Position numbers and translations under genes: made by a program. From Siphonobacter sp047605205 (GTDB lineage: Bacteria > Bacteroidota > Bacteroidia > Cytophagales > Spirosomataceae): a DNA stretch of 17,075 nt. How positions within the stretch are numbered: the stretch's first letter is position 1; every line of letters begins with the position of its first letter. Of this stretch, positions 7,939 through 13,659 are shown piece by piece. A model generated the notes under the pieces. It worked only from the letters and a program-made list of their open reading frames with translations, was not told where the DNA came from and ran no database searches. The stretch covers positions 1-17,075 of the forward strand of contig JASGGE010000085.1 of assembly GCA_047605205.1 (NCBI GenBank), read 5' to 3'.

Positions 7939-9195
7939 TTACAGACCAAATGCTGTTTTTACTTTTTCTACATAATCCAGTTTTTCCCAGGTAAAAAGCT
8001 CTACTTCTTTTTCCAGGATTTTACCGTCAGGAGAGTTAAAGCGTTTGGTAACTACTTTCGCCTCACGGCCCATGTGTCCATAAGCTGCGGTTTCGGAATA
8101 AATGGGGTTACGCAGTTTCAGACGTTGCTCAATAAAGTAGGGCCGCATATCAAAAATCTGTCCTACTTTCTGGGCAATGTCTCCGTCGTTTAGGCCAACT
8201 TTTGAGGTACCATACGTGTTTACGTAGATGCCACAGGGTTCGGCAACCCCAATAGCGTATGATACCTGAACCAATACTTCGTCGGCAACACCCGCTGCTA
8301 CCAGGTTTTTGGCAATATGGCGAGTGGCATACGCTGCTGAACGGTCAACTTTTGAAGGATCTTTTCCTGAGAAGGCACCACCACCGTGAGCCCCTTTACC
8401 ACCATAGGTATCTACAATGATTTTACGGCCGGTAAGACCAGTATCACCGTGAGGGCCACCAATTACGAACTTGCCTGTTGGGTTGATATGATAGGTGATC
8501 TGACCATCGAATAACTTCTGAAGCTCAGGTTTCAGGTTGGATTTTACGCGAGGAATGACGATGTTAATGATGTCTTCCCGAATCTTGGTAAGCATCGTTT
8601 CATCGGTATCAAAATCATCGTGCTGAGTTGAAACAACAATGCTGTCAATACGTTGAGGGACGTTATCGTCACTATATTCAATGGTTACCTGAGATTTGGC
8701 ATCCGGGCGAAGGTATGGCATCAAATCCAGATCATTATTCCGAATGATACTTAGTTCCTTTAGAATTTTATGGGCTAAATCCAGAGCCAGGGGCATGTAA
8801 TTTTCAGTTTCACGGGTAGCATACCCAAACATCATCCCCTGATCACCAGCACCTTGCTCTTCGGGTTTAGAGCGATCTACCCCCTGGTTGATGTCAGCAG
8901 ATTGTTCGTGAATAGCAGAAAGTACGCCACAGGAGTGGGCTTCAAACATGTACTCCGACTTAGTATAACCAATTTTACGAATAACGTCACGGGCAATGGT
9001 TTGAACATCCAGATACGTTTTGGATTTTACTTCACCTGCCAGAATAACCTGACCAGTGGTTACCAAAGTTTCGCAAGCAACTTTTGATTGGGGGTCGAAT
9101 GCTAGAAAATGGTCAATGAGGGCATCTGAAATCTGATCGGCTACTTTATCTGGGTGTCCTTCAGAAACAGACTCAGAAGTGAACAAATAAGGCAT
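7939..9195 (-). CDS. metK: S-adenosylmethionine synthase
   Basis: MetK makes S-adenosylmethionine from methionine and ATP in the cytosol, releasing phosphate and pyrophosphate, and is essential. The 418-residue protein is somewhat longer than the usual 380-400. Its hallmark motifs are complete: GHPDKVADQISD from residue 13, GAGDQGMMFGYA from 115 (methionine/ATP site), GPHGDTGLTGRK near 247, and the phosphate-binding GGGAFSGKDPSKVDRSAAY from 271. The C-terminal domain includes MGREAKVVTKRF. The ATG at 9193-9195 fits the family N-terminus (PYLFTSESVSEGHPDK). It has its own terminator (7879-7914) and a good promoter (9382-9413), with a roughly 180-base leader in between that looks structured, as expected for a SAM-pathway gene under feedback control. 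Confidence 0.98.
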   Translation of the reverse strand: MPYLFTSESVSEGHPDKVADQISDALIDHFLAFDPQSKVACETLVTTGQVILAGEVKSKTYLDVQTIARDVIRKIGYTKSEYMFEAHSCGVLSAIHEQSADINQGVDRSKPEEQGAGDQGMMFGYATRETENYMPLALDLAHKILKELSIIRNNDLDLMPYLRPDAKSQVTIEYSDDNVPQRIDSIVVSTQHDDFDTDETMLTKIREDIINIVIPRVKSNLKPELQKLFDGQITYHINPTGKFVIGGPHGDTGLTGRKIIVDTYGGKGAHGGGAFSGKDPSKVDRSAAYATRHIAKNLVAAGVADEVLVQVSYAIGVAEPCGIYVNTYGTSKVGLNDGDIAQKVGQIFDMRPYFIEQRLKLRNPIYSETAAYGHMGREAKVVTKRFNSPDGKILEKEVELFTWEKLDYVEKVKTAFGL

Positions 9196-9314
9196 GTTCC
9201 TTAAAAATTAATTGAATTTGGGAGTTACGAATTAAACAACTATCGTAATCCTGGGCGAAGGAATTGAACGTTTTTAACTTTTCGTGATTGTAAATTACAG
9301 CCAATGAAAAGCCC

Positions 9315-9376
9315 GTATCGTCAAACCACCGTAGTGTTCAAACTCGGTTGGTGTCCTTGCTGGAGCCTCTGGATAC
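9315..9376 (-). ncRNA. Candidate structured leader RNA (riboswitch-like) of metK
   Basis: The predicted metK transcript starts near 9376. Its first five bases, GTATC (9376-9372), pair with GATAC (9319-9315) and close a domain. Inside it, CCAaCCG (9351-9345) pairs with CGGTGG (9331-9326) with one bulged A and a 13-base loop. The first part, TATCCAGAGG, and the tail, GACGATAC, recall the P1 and junction ends of S-box (SAM-I) riboswitches. The conserved GGAGGGA...GGCCC core of SAM-I is absent, so I do not assign that class. About 120 further bases separate it from the ATG. It may be a divergent SAM-responsive element or another leader RNA; the structure rests on hand pairing only. Confidence 0.4.
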
Positions 9377-9381
9377 TTTCA

Positions 9382-9413
9382 CAAAAGTGTACATTCCCTG
9401 AAAATTCACCAAA
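9382..9413 (-). promoter_or_regulatory. metK promoter (Bacteroidota -33/-7 type)
   Basis: On the minus strand a -33 TTTG (9413-9410) is followed, after exactly 20 bases, by CACTTTTG (9389-9382). This matches TAnnTTTG at all fixed positions except the first base. The spacing is in the 19-21 range known for the primary sigma factor of Bacteroidota. Predicted start is about 9376. The -33 lies only 10 bases past the crtY stop, so metK is transcribed independently just downstream of crtY. Confidence 0.6.
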
Positions 9414-9422
9414 TAATAAGCC

Positions 9423-10631
9423 TTATTGCTTAAACTTTCCCATGATATTTTTTTTGAGAAGATCAAAAGCTGCTCGGGTAAAGGGGTAGGTTGGCATAGA
9501 CCAGATCACGGAAAGGTCTTCCCGGAGGGAAGATTGCTCGTCTAAAAAACGAAAGATGCAGGCTGCTGAATTTCTTCGGTATAACTTACTGAAAAGATCG
9601 GCTGCTGAATGGCGTTTGTGCAAAAAAACATTAAGAAAGACCCGGTCATAAAAATGAAAACGAGCCAATACAGGAGCTCCTTCCAGGGGAGAAGTGGCAA
9701 ACGATTTTTCCAGATTCTGAACGATTTTCTGCAACCGCTTTTGTGTCCGGGCGAAGGTATACCCTGTACTGGCCCGCGTATATCCGCCCGATGAGCCAAC
9801 CCGAATGTGGTGAGGTTGAGGCTGTTCTGATACCCTTACGTCAGTCATGGGGATACTACCAGATTCCTCTTCGATAATCTGGTAGTTACTGATTTTTAGA
9901 AACTGGTTAAGGTAGTTGCGTAACGCTTCGTCATAGTCTTCGGGGTTTAGTAAGGTGGGCGAAAAAAGCGTAAATTCTACTAAGGCCCGTGTGGGCGAAC
10001 TGGGTAAAACATATACAAAGCGACATTCTTCCTGCTGACTAATCCGGAAATCCATCATAACCGGAGTATCGGCGTCAAATACTGGCTGATTCGTTTGAAT
10101 GACCCAGCCCTTAAAGTGTTGTAGTAGCGTTTGATTATTTTCTTTAGCTGATGACAAAATGGGCTGCGTGCTGTCGAAACACCAGTAAGCCCAGAACGAC
10201 CCTTCGGTGGTTTGTACACTTATTCCATCGTTAACCGACTGAATGGAATCAATGCTGGCGTAGAGGAATTTGATGTTCGGATTTTGGGCCAGATCGTTCT
10301 GAACAAAGGTATAGAAATCAATTCCCCGCAGTAATTTGTAGGAATAGGGGGCTAACTCTAGCTTTTCGCTATACTCATTTGTTCCGTGAAACCAGGCGTA
10401 AGCCCATTTACGGTGCAGGATCGACTCAAAGGCAGAATCATGTTGTTCCCAGAAACCCCAGGTGCGATCATTTTTTTTCTTTTCTTCCCGATCAATGATC
10501 AGAATTTTTTTATCGCATAAAGAACTGTGGTTTAGATAGTATGCCAGACTTAAACCGGCCATACCGCCACCCGCAATGATGATGTCGTACTTCAAATCAG
10601 AAAGAGATGGTGTACTTGTAAAACGAAACAT
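9423..10631 (-). CDS. crtY: Lycopene beta-cyclase
   Basis: The enzyme closes the psi ends of lycopene to beta-rings, giving beta-carotene, using reduced FAD/NAD(P)H without net redox; it acts at the membrane surface. The 402-residue protein starts with a dinucleotide fold (YDIIIAGGGMAGLSLAYYL, GGGMAG 21-26) and then shows the family motifs in order. These are RTWGFWE (56-62), VMMDFR (191-196), FVYVLP (205-210), LVEFTLFS (217-224, counterpart of the plant FLEET motif) and GYTRASTGYTF (283-293). The length is normal for bacterial CrtY. No other carotenoid gene (crtB, crtI, crtZ) is in the window, so it is an orphan copy. No terminator lies between its stop and the metK promoter. It implies a yellow, orange or pink carotenoid pigment. 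Confidence 0.93.
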   Translation of the reverse strand: MFRFTSTPSLSDLKYDIIIAGGGMAGLSLAYYLNHSSLCDKKILIIDREEKKKNDRTWGFWEQHDSAFESILHRKWAYAWFHGTNEYSEKLELAPYSYKLLRGIDFYTFVQNDLAQNPNIKFLYASIDSIQSVNDGISVQTTEGSFWAYWCFDSTQPILSSAKENNQTLLQHFKGWVIQTNQPVFDADTPVMMDFRISQQEECRFVYVLPSSPTRALVEFTLFSPTLLNPEDYDEALRNYLNQFLKISNYQIIEEESGSIPMTDVRVSEQPQPHHIRVGSSGGYTRASTGYTFARTQKRLQKIVQNLEKSFATSPLEGAPVLARFHFYDRVFLNVFLHKRHSAADLFSKLYRRNSAACIFRFLDEQSSLREDLSVIWSMPTYPFTRAAFDLLKKNIMGKFKQ

Positions 10632-10661
10632 GTACCGATATGTTCGGACATTCTGCAGATT

Positions 10662-10705
10662 AAAAAACCGGCACCCATAAACTAGTTTGCAGGTGCCGGT
10701 TTTTT
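10662..10705 (-). terminator. lipA terminator
   Basis: Perfect 14-bp arms 10662-10675 (aaaaaaccggcacc) and 10692-10705 (ggtgccggtttttt) close a 16-base loop that itself contains the palindrome aaactagttt. On the minus strand six T's end the stem. It sits about 85 bases past the lipA stop and 30 bases before the crtY start. The mirror-image A/T tracts would also allow termination on the plus strand. Confidence 0.85.
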
Positions 10706-10791
10706 GGTTACTTGATTAGTATAATTCGGAGCCACTATATCTACCAATTTAAAAGCAGAAAACAGCCAGCCGCAGTGACGGCCGCTGAAAA

Positions 10792-11718
10792 CTATACGTG
10801 TACGTGGCGTTCTGCATGATAGCTGGACCGAACCAGCGGGCCAGCCTCCACGTATTTAATTCCACGTCTTTCGCCTTCTTCTTTGTACATTTTAAAGGTT
10901 TCAGGGTGAATCCATTCAATAACTTCGTGGTGCATTTTGGTAGGCTGTAGATATTGGCCTAATGTCAGAATATCCAAACCATTCTCAACCAGATCGTCCA
11001 TGGCTTTAAATACTTCTTCTTTGGTTTCGCCAAGACCTAACATGATACCCGTTTTCGTACGTTTACCATAGGCTTTTGTTCGGTTGATCTGTTCAAGGCT
11101 ACGGGCATATTTGGCTTGTGGGCGAACCGGACGATATAAACGCTCGACCGTTTCCATATTATGCGAAACCACTTCCTGTCCTGCTGAAATCATTCGTTCC
11201 AAAGCATCCCAATTTCCTTTTGTGTCAGGAATCAGCGTTTCAATGGTCGTGGAAGGACTTAATTCTTTCGTCAGGCGAACGGTCTGGTGCCAGATTTCAG
11301 CTCCTTTGTCTTTTAACTCGTCCCGATTCACTGAAGTTAGTACAGCGTGTTTTACACCCATAATTTTGATTGCTTCTGCCACCCGACGTGGTTCATCCGC
11401 ATCATATTCATTGGGGCGGCCTGTAGCCACAGCACAAAACGTACAGGAACGCGTGCATACATTGCCCAAAATCATAAACGTAGCCGTACCTGCTCCCCAG
11501 CATTCGCCCATGTTTGGGCAATTTCCTGACTGACAAATAGTATGGAGTTTATATTCATCAACCACCTGACGCACACTGCGATATTCAGGTCCGGTAGGTA
11601 ATTTTACCCGTAACCAGTCGGGTTTACGAGTAGAAGAACCAGGCTTATTTAAAGAAGAAGGGTCTATTACAGACGCATCAGCTTTTTTAATAGTAGGCAA
11701 AACGGGTAGTTCGATCAT
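10792..11718 (-). CDS. lipA: Lipoyl synthase
   Basis: LipA is a radical-SAM enzyme that inserts two sulfurs into octanoyl groups on the lipoyl domains of pyruvate/2-oxoglutarate dehydrogenases and the glycine cleavage H protein. The 308-residue protein is complete. The auxiliary [4Fe-4S] cysteines are C62, C67 and C73 (CQSGNCPNMGEC). The radical-SAM cluster is CTRSCTFC, with C88, C92 and C95. The serine ligand motif RSSYH is at 297-301. LTSVNRDELKDKGAEIW and GIMLGLGETKEEV are also typical. The start at 11718 gives a normal N-terminus. Upstream are a TACCTTTG -7 box and a perfect inverted repeat in the predicted leader. No lipB or lplA is in the window. It is transcribed alone, with its own terminator. 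Confidence 0.98.
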   Translation of the reverse strand: MIELPVLPTIKKADASVIDPSSLNKPGSSTRKPDWLRVKLPTGPEYRSVRQVVDEYKLHTICQSGNCPNMGECWGAGTATFMILGNVCTRSCTFCAVATGRPNEYDADEPRRVAEAIKIMGVKHAVLTSVNRDELKDKGAEIWHQTVRLTKELSPSTTIETLIPDTKGNWDALERMISAGQEVVSHNMETVERLYRPVRPQAKYARSLEQINRTKAYGKRTKTGIMLGLGETKEEVFKAMDDLVENGLDILTLGQYLQPTKMHHEVIEWIHPETFKMYKEEGERRGIKYVEAGPLVRSSYHAERHVHV

Positions 11719-11734
11719 CCCAGTAGCGTTTTCG

Positions 11735-11764
11735 AATCCGGTATTCTATGAAATTTACCGGATT
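11735..11764 (-). promoter_or_regulatory. Inverted repeat in the lipA leader
   Basis: Perfect 9-bp arms aatccggta (11735-11743) and taccggatt (11756-11764) lie 12 bases apart. They fall between the putative -7 box (11769-11776) and the lipA ATG at 11718, over the predicted transcription start and leader. It could be a repressor operator or an RNA stem-loop; the sequence does not decide. Confidence 0.45.
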
Positions 11765-11768
11765 TCAA

Positions 11769-11776
11769 CAAAGGTA
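11769..11776 (-). promoter_or_regulatory. lipA -7 box TACCTTTG
   Basis: The minus strand has TACCTTTG, an exact TAnnTTTG match, 50 bases upstream of the lipA ATG. The -33 region is weak: TTTA about 22 bases upstream rather than TTTG. Confidence 0.45.
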
Positions 11777-11861
11777 ATGCTCTAACCCTGAAACCTGATA
11801 AAAAGTTGCTTTTTGACCACGGCTTGTCATACCTTATGCAGGGTGCCCGTAGCCACATGTT

Positions 11862-12617
11862 TTATTTCCTGGGAGTTCGTTTGAAAGCTACAAAAAAGGT
11901 GATATAGCCAGATGGGAAAAGATGCAGCGAACCTTTACTGGCCAGGATAATCACATTACCCGGCATATATTCCAATAGCCCGCCTACTTCAAGACCAACA
12001 CTACCTTCTGGAAAAGCCGCCAGTTCGGCGATAACACCCAGTTTGACATTAGCTCCCGGATAAATAGTAGCCTGATTGAAGCCTTTTAAAGGGCTTCCGC
12101 TGCCAACAATATTATCCTGATTCAGTGTGCTATGGAGCGGATCATAAGGAATTTCTGTAACTATTTGGCTGGAAGGATCTCTATATTGAATGTAATAAGG
12201 CTTGGTAAGGCCAACAGAGGGGCCAATGGCTATTGCACCGGTTAGCTGGACGCCATCTTCCGTTGGCTGGCGTAAAAAAGCTACCTCACGCCCCCAGTGA
12301 GCACGTGTTACCAGGAAACTGTTTTGTTTGTCTGAAATAAAAGAATCTCCCGTCGTTTGGATGCGATTTTCCTGGGGGTCTTTTACATTCACAACTTCGA
12401 GATTAAAATAACGGTATAAAACAGTACCCCGCCAATTGGAAGTTTGTAAAATAGAATGACGAACTGCCAAACCCCCTACCAAACCAGAATTACTGTTAGA
12501 AGTTATTCCAACTGCCCAGGTAGTTTTGTAGGCAAGGGGTAATGCTTTTACTTTTTCCTGAGCATATAGTACACTTTGAATCCCTAGAAAATATAAAACC
12601 AATACCGTTTTACACAT
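11862..12617 (-). CDS. Putative outer-membrane beta-barrel protein, unknown function
   Basis: I take the ATG at 12615-12617, which gives 251 residues and a good signal peptide (MCKTVLVLYFLGIQSVLYAQ, cleavage after Q20). The ORF is open up to an ATG at 12731, but that extension of 38 residues is not signal-like and would overlap the divergent osmC promoter. The mature protein alternates short amphipathic strands with Gly/Asn turns: TTWAVGITSNSNSGLVGG, WRGTVLYRYFNLEVVNV, GAIAIGPSVGLTKPYYIQY, GSVGLEVGGLLEYM. It ends in strands with aromatic residues (GYITFFVAFK). This looks like an 8- to 12-stranded barrel. Mid-protein GPSxGLxKPYY and YPGANVKLG look like conserved blocks of an uncharacterised Bacteroidota family. 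No terminator is obvious after it; lipA follows 143 bases further on the same strand but with its own promoter elements. Confidence 0.72.
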   Translation of the reverse strand: MCKTVLVLYFLGIQSVLYAQEKVKALPLAYKTTWAVGITSNSNSGLVGGLAVRHSILQTSNWRGTVLYRYFNLEVVNVKDPQENRIQTTGDSFISDKQNSFLVTRAHWGREVAFLRQPTEDGVQLTGAIAIGPSVGLTKPYYIQYRDPSSQIVTEIPYDPLHSTLNQDNIVGSGSPLKGFNQATIYPGANVKLGVIAELAAFPEGSVGLEVGGLLEYMPGNVIILASKGSLHLFPSGYITFFVAFKRTPRK

Positions 12618-12633
12618 AGTATACTTGTCAGTC

Positions 12634-12667
12634 GTTGATGTGGAATGAAGGGATCCCCTTACCTTTG
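12634..12667 (+). promoter_or_regulatory. Promoter of osmC-like gene (GTTG / TACCTTTG)
   Basis: TACCTTTG at 12660-12667 is an exact TAnnTTTG match and is identical to the lipA box. GTTG at 12634-12637 could be a -33 element at a slightly long spacing of 22 bases. The predicted start near 12674 gives a leader of about 68 bases before the ATG at 12742. Confidence 0.45.
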
Positions 12668-12695
12668 ATGCTTTGAGAACTAGTGCTGCGTTTAC

Positions 12696-12703
12696 CAAAC
12701 TTA
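12696..12703 (-). promoter_or_regulatory. Possible -7 box for the beta-barrel gene (TAAGTTTG)
   Basis: The minus strand reads TAAGTTTG, a full TAnnTTTG match, 78 bases upstream of the ATG at 12617 and overlapping the divergent osmC leader. No good -33 element is visible. If real, transcription would start near 12690, downstream of the ATG at 12731, which supports the shorter protein. Confidence 0.3.
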
Positions 12704-12741
12704 TACTGAGATCTCTAAAATTACATTCCAATCTTAATTTT

Positions 12742-13167
12742 ATGGCAACGGCTCATACAATTTATCTGGGGGAGCTTCGTACGCAGGCAACCCATTTGCA
12801 ATCAGGAAATCAGATTATCACTGACGCCCCTGTTGATAATCAGGGAAAAGGCGAAGCCTTCTCTCCAACGGATCTCGTAGCTACAGCACTAGGTTCCTGT
12901 ATGTTAACCATTATGGGAATTGTAGCAGAGCGGGAAGGTATTGAGCTGAAAGGAACAGAGCTGGACGTAACAAAAGGAATGGCAGCAAACCCACGCCGGA
13001 TTAACCGGGTGGAAGTGAACCTTACTGTAAAGACACCCGTAGCCTTAACCGAAGAACAGCAGAAAAAACTGGAAAATGCGGCACATACCTGCCCGGTAGC
13101 CAAGAGTTTACACCCCGACATCGAACAGGCAGTTACGTTTAACTGGCAAGTGGAAGAATTAGTCTAA
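12742..13167 (+). CDS. OsmC family peroxidase/redox protein
   Basis: The 141-residue OsmC/Ohr-fold protein has both family cysteines: C53 in ATALGSCMLTIMGI at the start of the central helix, and C117 in NAAHTCPVAKSL. The leading strand (TIYLGELRTQATHLQSGNQI) and FSPTDLVATAL are typical. OsmC/Ohr members reduce organic hydroperoxides with this cysteine pair. The HTCPVAKSL form is nearest to the YhfA-like subgroup, whose in vivo substrate is less clear. The ORF is open to a TTG at 12673, but that extension is not family-like, so I chose the ATG at 12742. It converges on ytxJ, another thiol protein, and the two share an inverted repeat at their 3' ends. Confidence 0.9.
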   Translation: MATAHTIYLGELRTQATHLQSGNQIITDAPVDNQGKGEAFSPTDLVATALGSCMLTIMGIVAEREGIELKGTELDVTKGMAANPRRINRVEVNLTVKTPVALTEEQQKKLENAAHTCPVAKSLHPDIEQAVTFNWQVEELV

Positions 13168-13171
13168 CGGA

Positions 13172-13237
13172 GTTTAGGGTTTTGAGCGTAGAGGGAGCGT
13201 TTGGAAACCTCTGATAAATAACTCAAAACCTCTAAAC
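13172..13237. terminator. Long inverted repeat between convergent osmC and ytxJ
   Basis: Arm 13172-13186 (gtttagggttttgag) pairs with 13222-13237 (ctcaaaacctctaaac), interrupted by one bulged base. The 35-base loop can form a further agagg/cctct stem. It begins just after the osmC stop and covers the ytxJ stop codon (13232-13234). T-tracts are only short, so shared termination is likely from position but not textbook. Confidence 0.5.
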
Positions 13238-13567
13238 GGCAATAGCGTTGACAATTTCGTCGAAGCGAATGGCGAAGTGTGATTCATGGTAAACACACTT
13301 CCCATTTTGAATTAATAATACCTGGGGGGATTCGTGTTCTACGCCAAATTCCTGAGCAATAGCATTTGAGATGGAGCGATAGCTAAGCAAATCCAGATAA
13401 TACGCCTTGATTGGCGTGCTATCGTTCCATTGTCGTTCCAGACGGGCTTTTGCGGTTGAGCTGATCGAACAGGTAACGCTGTGTTTGTAAATCAGCACGG
13501 GCTGATCGAATGATTCTTTCCTGATTTCCTCTAGTTGGGTCAATTCGGACAGGGCTTGCCAATTCAT
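13232..13567 (-). CDS. ytxJ: Bacillithiol-system redox protein YtxJ (monothiol bacilliredoxin)
   Basis: From the ATG at 13567 the protein has 111 residues with a thioredoxin-like fold. The active-site stretch is LIYKHSVTCSISSTAKARLE with a single cysteine (C33 from this start), the TCxIS signature of the YtxJ/DUF2847 family. The cis-Pro loop ESPQVLLIQNGKCVYHESH follows. In Firmicutes YtxJ removes bacillithiol from proteins; many Bacteroidota make bacillithiol and carry YtxJ too. The ORF can start at 13597, but family members begin near MNWQALSELTQLEEI, and the earlier ATG overlaps an operator-like repeat, so the later start is preferred. It is divergent from waaA and convergent with osmC. The redox role is by homology. 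Confidence 0.85.
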   Translation of the reverse strand: MNWQALSELTQLEEIRKESFDQPVLIYKHSVTCSISSTAKARLERQWNDSTPIKAYYLDLLSYRSISNAIAQEFGVEHESPQVLLIQNGKCVYHESHFAIRFDEIVNAIAV

Positions 13568-13595
13568 CTCTTTCGGTGTTTTGTGGTGTTTGATC

Positions 13596-13630
13596 ATTAG
13601 AACTTAAAAACACGCCAACAAAGTTCTAAT
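13596..13630. promoter_or_regulatory. Perfect inverted repeat in the ytxJ-waaA divergent promoter region
   Basis: attagaactt (13596-13605) and aagttctaat (13621-13630) are exact inverted copies 15 bases apart, with a centre-to-centre distance of 25 bp. The right arm runs into the waaA -7 box (13627-13634), and the left arm covers the upstream ATG of ytxJ. A dimeric regulator bound here could affect both genes. A stem-loop in either leader is the alternative. Confidence 0.5.
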
Positions 13631-13649
13631 TTTGATGCCAAAAGCATCA
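13627..13649 (+). promoter_or_regulatory. waaA -7 box TAATTTTG and leader hairpin
   Basis: TAATTTTG at 13627-13634 matches TAnnTTTG exactly and predicts a start near 13641, giving a leader of only about 20 bases. No -33 TTTG is visible at 19-21 bases. Next to it tgatgc (13633-13638) and gcatca (13644-13649) form a small perfect hairpin or operator around a 5-base centre. Confidence 0.4.
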
Positions 13650-13659
13650 TTCCAGTATT

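Noticed and set aside
9301..9380. metK leader as a standard SAM-I (S-box) riboswitch
   Set aside because: Only the P1-like ends resemble the class; the GGAGGGA, GGCCC and GGCAACC core elements are not present.
9304..9489. 61-residue plus-strand ORF with Cys-Pro-Cys and several Trp across the metK leader
   Set aside because: It runs into the 3' end of crtY in antisense, and the same DNA is better explained as the metK promoter and leader on the other strand.
11084..11533. 149-residue plus-strand ORF opposite lipA
   Set aside because: It is the antisense shadow of strongly conserved lipA codons; no family features, no promoter, composition rich in Cys/Ser/Arg as expected for a reverse reading.
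12618..12731. 38-residue N-terminal extension of the beta-barrel protein
   Set aside because: It would bury the signal peptide internally and overlap the divergent promoter region; the ATG at 12617 gives a standard signal peptide.
12673..12741. N-terminal extension of the OsmC protein from a TTG
   Set aside because: The 23 extra residues are not family-like and begin about at the predicted transcription start; the ATG at 12742 gives the normal N-terminus.
13419..13613. 64-residue minus-strand ORF overlapping ytxJ
   Set aside because: It is an out-of-frame shadow; ytxJ in the other frame has the conserved cysteine motif and family length.
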